Origin: JAWLFI01 sp041685645
GTDB lineage: Bacteria > Bacteroidota > Bacteroidia > Chitinophagales > Saprospiraceae
Assembly (NCBI GenBank): GCA_041685645.1
Contig: JAWLFI010000100.1
Location: forward strand, 1-10,134
Direction of reading: 5' to 3'
Length of the DNA: 10,134 nt
Shown here: positions 6,537-10,134 of the stretch, one piece after another
Position numbering within the stretch: the first letter of the stretch is position 1
How the letters are laid out: the number at the start of each line of letters is the position of its first letter
Notes under the pieces: generated by a model
Told to the model about the DNA's origin: nothing
Seen by the model: only the letters and a program-made list of their open reading frames with translations
The model's database searches: none
Made by a program: the position numbers and the translations under genes

Positions 6537-7662
6537 GCTCAATGTAGTTTCGAATGGTTTGGGCGATAAACTTTTGCTGCTCTTCGGTCAATTCAGTATG
6601 CATGGGCAAAGAAATCACTTCTAATGAAGCTGTTTCCGAATGAGGAAAATCTCCCTTTGAATATCCGAAAGAGCGATAGGCTTTTTGCAAATGTAGGGGA
6701 ATGGGATAGTACACGCCACAAGGGATATCAGCAGCTTGCAAAGCATCACGAAGCCCATCGCGATGCCCGGCAGGCACGCGCAGAGTATATTGATGAAATA
6801 CGTGAGAAGAATAGGATGCTCTAAAAGGTACTTGAACCCCATCGATATCGGATAACAATTGATCGTATCGGTCAGCTGCTGAGACGCGAGCTGCGATGTA
6901 TTGATCGAGATACTTGAGTTTTACATCCAGCACATGCGCCTGAATGGTATCTAATCTGGAATTAACCCCCACGTGATCGTGGTAATATCGCTCGGTACTC
7001 CCGTGATTACAAATAGACCGAAGACGTTCGGCCAGTTTGTCATTCTCCGTTGTAATCGCACCGCCATCACCATATCCACCCAGATTTTTGGAAGGAAAGA
7101 AAGAAGTCGCACCCATATCCCCTAAAGTGCCGGACTTTTGCTGCTGACCGGATACCGATCTGTACACCGCACCAATAGATTGGGCGTTATCCTCAATAAT
7201 ATACAATTGGTGTTTTTTTGCGATGCGGCGGATATGATCCATCTCACAACACTGACCAAATAAATGAACGGGAACAATCGCCTTTGTCTTATCTGTAATC
7301 GCCGCTTCAATCAAGTTTTCATCCATATTAAAGGTGTGGGGATTGATATCTACAAATACCGGTTTCAAACCTAAAAGGGCAATGACTTCCGCTGTAGCAA
7401 TAAACGTAAAGGGCGTAGTAATCACTTCATCGCCGGGTTCCATCTCCAATGCCATCATGGCAATCTGCAAAGCATCTGTTCCATTCCCACAGGGAATCAC
7501 GTGATTGGCTTCGTGATAATCAGCCAAATGCTGACTAAATGCATGGACAGCCGGTCCATTGACGAATTGAGCCTTAGACAAAATATCTTTCATTCCCTCC
7601 AATATTTCTTCCTGGATTTTCTCATATTGTCCTACGAGATCCACCATTTGAATCTTCTTCAT
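6526..7662 (-). CDS. DegT/DnrJ/EryC1 family nucleotide-sugar aminotransferase, WbpE/PorR-like
   Basis: This 378-residue PLP enzyme is full length for the family. The PLP lysine is K192 in FFPSKNLGGYGDGGA. D158 in IIEDNAQSIGA should contact the pyridine nitrogen, and GNGTDALQIA (residues 59-68) forms the phosphate pocket. VGVNSRLDTIQA and YYPIPLHLQKAY complete the family pattern. The sequence most resembles WbpE of Pseudomonas, which aminates the C3 keto group of UDP-2-acetamido-2-deoxy-ribo-hexuluronate on the way to di-N-acetylated uronic acids, and PorR of Porphyromonas; this is from memory and substrate specificity is not proven. It is the first gene of a coupled pair with the SDR downstream. 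A -7 element lies 21 bases upstream of the start. Confidence 0.92.
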   Translation of the reverse strand: MKKIQMVDLVGQYEKIQEEILEGMKDILSKAQFVNGPAVHAFSQHLADYHEANHVIPCGNGTDALQIAMMALEMEPGDEVITTPFTFIATAEVIALLGLKPVFVDINPHTFNMDENLIEAAITDKTKAIVPVHLFGQCCEMDHIRRIAKKHQLYIIEDNAQSIGAVYRSVSGQQQKSGTLGDMGATSFFPSKNLGGYGDGGAITTENDKLAERLRSICNHGSTERYYHDHVGVNSRLDTIQAHVLDVKLKYLDQYIAARVSAADRYDQLLSDIDGVQVPFRASYSSHVFHQYTLRVPAGHRDGLRDALQAADIPCGVYYPIPLHLQKAYRSFGYSKGDFPHSETASLEVISLPMHTELTEEQQKFIAQTIRNYIEHES

Positions 7663-7682
7663 TGCGTTCGTTTTATTTTGTG

Positions 7683-7690
7683 CAAAGATA
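7683..7690 (-). promoter_or_regulatory. -7 promoter element of the nucleotide-sugar operon
   Basis: On the minus strand TATCTTTG (7690-7683) is an exact TAnnTTTG match, 20 bases before the ATG at 7662, predicting a very short leader. No TTG is visible at the usual -33 distance, so the call rests on the -7 element and its position. Confidence 0.5.
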
Positions 7691-7733
7691 CTGGAAATAA
7701 CAAAAGCAGCGAGCTTTACCCATCAAAGTCGGC

Positions 7734-7744
7734 CCGATAATCGG
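7734..7744. repeat. Short palindrome in the divergent intergenic region, possible operator
   Basis: CCGAT-A-ATCGG is a perfect inverted repeat around one base. It lies between the divergent start regions of the aminotransferase and the DUF6495-like gene, about 44 bases upstream of the aminotransferase -7 element. It is followed on the plus strand by CA and a T run, so it also resembles a small terminator, but no plus-strand gene ends here. Confidence 0.3.
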
Positions 7745-7836
7745 CATTTTTTTGTAAAATAATGTACAAATACTCACGCGGGAAGCATTCTTCAATCTTT
7801 GCTTTATCTCATAGCAATAGAAAGAAAAATCTATAC

Positions 7837-7844
7837 TACATTTG
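7837..7844 (+). promoter_or_regulatory. -7 promoter element of the DUF6495-like gene
   Basis: TACATTTG is an exact TAnnTTTG match 16 bases before the ATG at 7861. It predicts a leader of about 10 bases and supports that start codon. A proper -33 TTG is not visible. Confidence 0.45.
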
Positions 7845-7860
7845 TTTTTCAATTGTAAAT

Positions 7861-8346
7861 ATGAAGTACCGACGACTCGACAAGGAGGAACTTAAAACAT
7901 TGGAAAAAGAGTTTATACAATTCCTGGCTGCCCACTCCATTCCGGCTGAAGATTGGGATAGAATGAAAAGTACTGCCCCGGAAGAGGCAGAGCAGTGGCT
8001 GGACAAATTTTCTGATTTTGTATTTGAAAAGACATTGACCGACGTTGATTTCATGGAATTGCGTCAACCCCATACGATTCAAATTGTCCAGGTCAACACC
8101 TCCCCTTTTTTAATGCGCGGCATTCGGGTGATTGGCAATCAACACATCAACTTTTTGGACCAAAGTTCACCACAGACCTGGCAAAAGTTACTGCAGGAGC
8201 ACGGTGGAAAACTACAAACCTTTCAAGCCACTAAAACACCGGAAGCCAGCCCCAACGAGGAAAAATTCAAGCTCATGAATGCCGGTTACCTCATTTTGAG
8301 GGATCCCAAGCTCTTTCACACCTTAGCTGAATTGCAAAAAGAATAA
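7861..8346 (+). CDS. Uncharacterised DUF6495-like protein
   Basis: The 161-residue, charged, soluble protein begins MKYRRLDKEELKTLEKEFIQFL. This matches my memory of a Bacteroidota hypothetical family (DUF6495) whose members start with MKYR, a helix rich in Glu and Lys, and then a DW.xx(K/M) segment (here AEDWDRMK). There is no signal peptide, membrane segment or catalytic motif. The first 60 residues look helical; the middle (HTIQIVQVNTSPFLMRGIRVIG) looks like beta strands. The function is unknown. A longer in-frame version starting at 7762 is rejected because its extra 33 residues are unlike the family and the -7 promoter element lies inside them. The gene ends five bases before the end of the convergent malic enzyme gene, with no terminator between them. 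Confidence 0.82.
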   Translation: MKYRRLDKEELKTLEKEFIQFLAAHSIPAEDWDRMKSTAPEEAEQWLDKFSDFVFEKTLTDVDFMELRQPHTIQIVQVNTSPFLMRGIRVIGNQHINFLDQSSPQTWQKLLQEHGGKLQTFQATKTPEASPNEEKFKLMNAGYLILRDPKLFHTLAELQKE

Positions 8347-8351
8347 CCGAT

Positions 8352-9545
8352 TTAGTCTTCTCTTTCCTGTTGTTCTTGCAATGCGGCTTCTCTCACCGCT
8401 TCAGCCACTTTGAAAGCCACCTCCGCGTTCAAAGTGGGAGGAATAATCATTTCAGGTGTTGGATGCATCAGGCAATTTGAAATGGCATAGGCAGCAGCCA
8501 ATTTCATCCGTGCAGAAATCGTCTTCGCTCTGGCGTCTAAAGCTCCGCGAAAAATCCCGGGGAATCCCAGTACATTATTCACTTGATTGGGCATATCTGA
8601 GCGTCCCGTACCCACGATAGCCGCCCCTCCCTTTTTCGCTTCCTCAGGCATGATTTCCGGATCGGGGTTGGCCAAACCAAAAACAATCGCGTCCTTAGCC
8701 ATCGTCTTTATATCCTCTGCATTCAATAAGCCACCGACAGAAACGCCGATAAACACATCTGCATCGACCAAAGCATCTTGTAAGCTGCCCTCCTGACCAT
8801 TAAAATTGGTAAAAGTCAGTAGTTCTTGTTTGGAGTCATTCAAATCATCCCTATGAGATGAAATAATCCCTTTGCTATCGCACATCAGAATTTCTTTGAC
8901 GGGGATACAAGCCTCCAGGTGTTCACCACCAACACAGCGGAGTAACTTGGCAATGGCCACACCGGCAGCTCCCGCCCCATTGACCACTACTTTGAGTTCA
9001 GACAACTCCTTACCCACCAGTTTAGCCGCATTGATCAATCCACCGAGGACCACGATCGCAGTACCGTGTTGGTCATCGTGAAAAACGGGAATTCCGAGGT
9101 CCTGCAATCGGCGTTCGACTTCGAAACTATTGGGCGCGGAAATATCTTCCAGATTGATTCCTCCAAACACCGGAGCTATCATTCTAACGGTTTCTACAAT
9201 CTTGTCGGGATCCTGAGTATCCAGGCAAATGGGAAAAGCATCAATTCCTGCAAAGCGACGAAACAACATGGCTTTCCCTTCCATGACAGGGATGGCAGCG
9301 CTGGCTCCAATATTGCCGAGACCCAAAACAGCTGAGCCATCCGTTACAATAGCCACCGCATTGCTTTTTAAAGTGTAATCCCAAACCTTCTCGGGATCTG
9401 CTGCGATTTCTCTGCAGGGAGCGGCCACTCCAGGAGAATACACGAGTGCCAAATCCTCCTTTGTCCGGACATCGAATTTTGACTCCACCCTTATTTTTCC
9501 TCTCAATCTCTTGTGTAGCAGCAGAGATTCTTTAAAATAATCCAT
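8352..9545 (-). CDS. NAD(P)-dependent malic enzyme, short single-domain form
   Basis: The enzyme decarboxylates malate oxidatively to pyruvate and CO2 with NAD+ or NADP+ and a divalent metal, linking the TCA cycle to pyruvate and often supplying NADPH. Visible signatures are Y36 in VYSPGVAAPC, K91 in VMEGKAMLF, the metal-binding NLEDI (E133, D134) and FHDDQHGTA (D157, D158), the dinucleotide fold VNGAGAAGVA (189-198), LANPDPEI and GRSDMPNQVNN. At 397 residues it has the size of the B. subtilis YtsJ type; it lacks the phosphotransacetylase-like C-terminal domain of the roughly 750-residue MaeB forms common in this phylum, ending cleanly in a charged tail. The cofactor cannot be assigned by eye. 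It is divergent from the acyltransferase gene and convergent with the DUF6495-like gene, so it is probably monocistronic. Confidence 0.96.
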   Translation of the reverse strand: MDYFKESLLLHKRLRGKIRVESKFDVRTKEDLALVYSPGVAAPCREIAADPEKVWDYTLKSNAVAIVTDGSAVLGLGNIGASAAIPVMEGKAMLFRRFAGIDAFPICLDTQDPDKIVETVRMIAPVFGGINLEDISAPNSFEVERRLQDLGIPVFHDDQHGTAIVVLGGLINAAKLVGKELSELKVVVNGAGAAGVAIAKLLRCVGGEHLEACIPVKEILMCDSKGIISSHRDDLNDSKQELLTFTNFNGQEGSLQDALVDADVFIGVSVGGLLNAEDIKTMAKDAIVFGLANPDPEIMPEEAKKGGAAIVGTGRSDMPNQVNNVLGFPGIFRGALDARAKTISARMKLAAAYAISNCLMHPTPEMIIPPTLNAEVAFKVAEAVREAALQEQQERED

Positions 9546-9604
9546 AATTTTCGTACTGTTGTTCTCTGCAATAGTATGAAAGTTTCTTTACATCTTTATC
9601 CATT

Positions 9605-10134
9605 ATGAGAAAAATTGCTGTTTCGGCGGGCTACCTTTTAGCGGCAATAAGGGCAATCATCATTATTGCCCTTCTAATCGTGTTCTTGATGATTTTTTTG
9701 GCTACGGAGCGTTTAGCCAGGGATAGAATTCGCTATGCGGAACGCTGGAAGAGATGGTACTGTCGGTCTGTTCTCTTTATTTTAGCTTGTGAGGTAAAGG
9801 TGGATTTTGAAAAACAGCCCCTGCCCAATACCTACCTCTTAGTCAGCAATCACCTCAGTTTTTTTGATCCGGTCGTCACTTTGGCCTTTGCCAGGGGGAT
9901 GCCTTTAGCTAAAGCTGAGATTCGCAAATATCCCATTATTGGTTATGCCGCATTAAAAACAGGTATTATTTACGTTCAACGAGAAGAAAAATCGAGTCGC
10001 AAAAGTGCAAGAGAGGCAGTAGTTCTTGCTTTGAGTCAAGACCGCCCTGTCCTCGTGTATCCCGAGGGCACCATTTCCCCCAAAGCTAATCAACTTCACC
10101 CTTTTAAAGTTGGGGTTTTTAAAAGTGCTCACAG
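9605..10134 (+). CDS. PlsC-like 1-acyl-sn-glycerol-3-phosphate acyltransferase, 3'-truncated
   Basis: The open frame from ATG 9605 runs off the right edge with 176 residues visible. A long hydrophobic segment (about residues 8-34, including AIIIIALLIVFLMIFLA) anchors the protein in the inner membrane. It is followed by the acyltransferase motif I NHLSFFDP (H83 and D88, HX4D), motif II around YVQRE (R126) and motif III VYPEGTIS (E154-T156). The family transfers an acyl chain to lysophosphatidic acid to give phosphatidic acid; close relatives acylate ornithine lipids or other lysolipids, so the substrate is not certain. About 60-80 residues should lie beyond the window. The gene is divergent from malic enzyme across 59 bases, in which I see no clear promoter. 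Confidence 0.9.
   Translation, partial: MRKIAVSAGYLLAAIRAIIIIALLIVFLMIFLATERLARDRIRYAERWKRWYCRSVLFILACEVKVDFEKQPLPNTYLLVSNHLSFFDPVVTLAFARGMPLAKAEIRKYPIIGYAALKTGIIYVQREEKSSRKSAREAVVLALSQDRPVLVYPEGTISPKANQLHPFKVGVFKSAH

Noticed and set aside
7762..7860. Longer N-terminus of the DUF6495-like protein
   Set aside because: The extra residues do not resemble the family and contain the likely -7 promoter element.
1..10134. CRISPR arrays, insertion sequences, phage or defence genes
   Set aside because: No regularly spaced direct repeats, transposase, integrase, nuclease or toxin-like motifs were found on either strand.

Overview
The window looks like a chromosomal segment of a Bacteroidota bacterium, possibly from the Saprospiria or a related marine lineage. 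Four things in the sequence point there. Two secreted proteins end in type IX secretion (T9SS) type-A sorting domains. Several promoters have the phylum's -7 element TAnnTTTG. Start codons lack clear Shine-Dalgarno sequences and sit behind A-rich leaders. One small gene resembles a hypothetical family (DUF6495, recalled from memory) that I know mainly from Bacteroidota. The class-level placement is inference.

Layout from left to right: the 3' part of a secreted T9SS cargo gene (+) closed by a strong intrinsic terminator; an ArsC/YfgD-type arsenate reductase-like gene (+); about 700 bases without a convincing gene, which hold several hairpins and a GC-rich, repeat-like structured element at about 1750-1936; a tandem pair of nearly identical tRNA-Glu(TTC) genes (-) with their own promoter and terminator; phosphoglycerate kinase (+); a second T9SS cargo gene (-); a translationally coupled pair of nucleotide-sugar genes (-), namely a UDP-glucuronate decarboxylase-like SDR and a WbpE/PorR-like DegT aminotransferase; a DUF6495-like gene (+); a single-domain malic enzyme (-); and the 5' part of a PlsC-like acyltransferase (+) that runs off the right edge.

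Most of the genes are ordinary metabolism (glycolysis, malate to pyruvate, phospholipid acylation, nucleotide-sugar supply). The most suggestive functional link is between the nucleotide-sugar pair and T9SS secretion. In Porphyromonas gingivalis a DegT aminotransferase of this type (PorR) is needed for the A-LPS to which T9SS cargo is attached, and here the pair lies directly upstream of a T9SS cargo gene on the same strand. The most unexplained DNA is the structured element between arsC and the tRNA genes. It has two perfect hairpins, possible long-range closing pairs and an internal direct repeat. It looks like a dispersed repeat or a structured RNA, not a protein gene. I see no transposase, CRISPR array, phage gene or defence system in this window.
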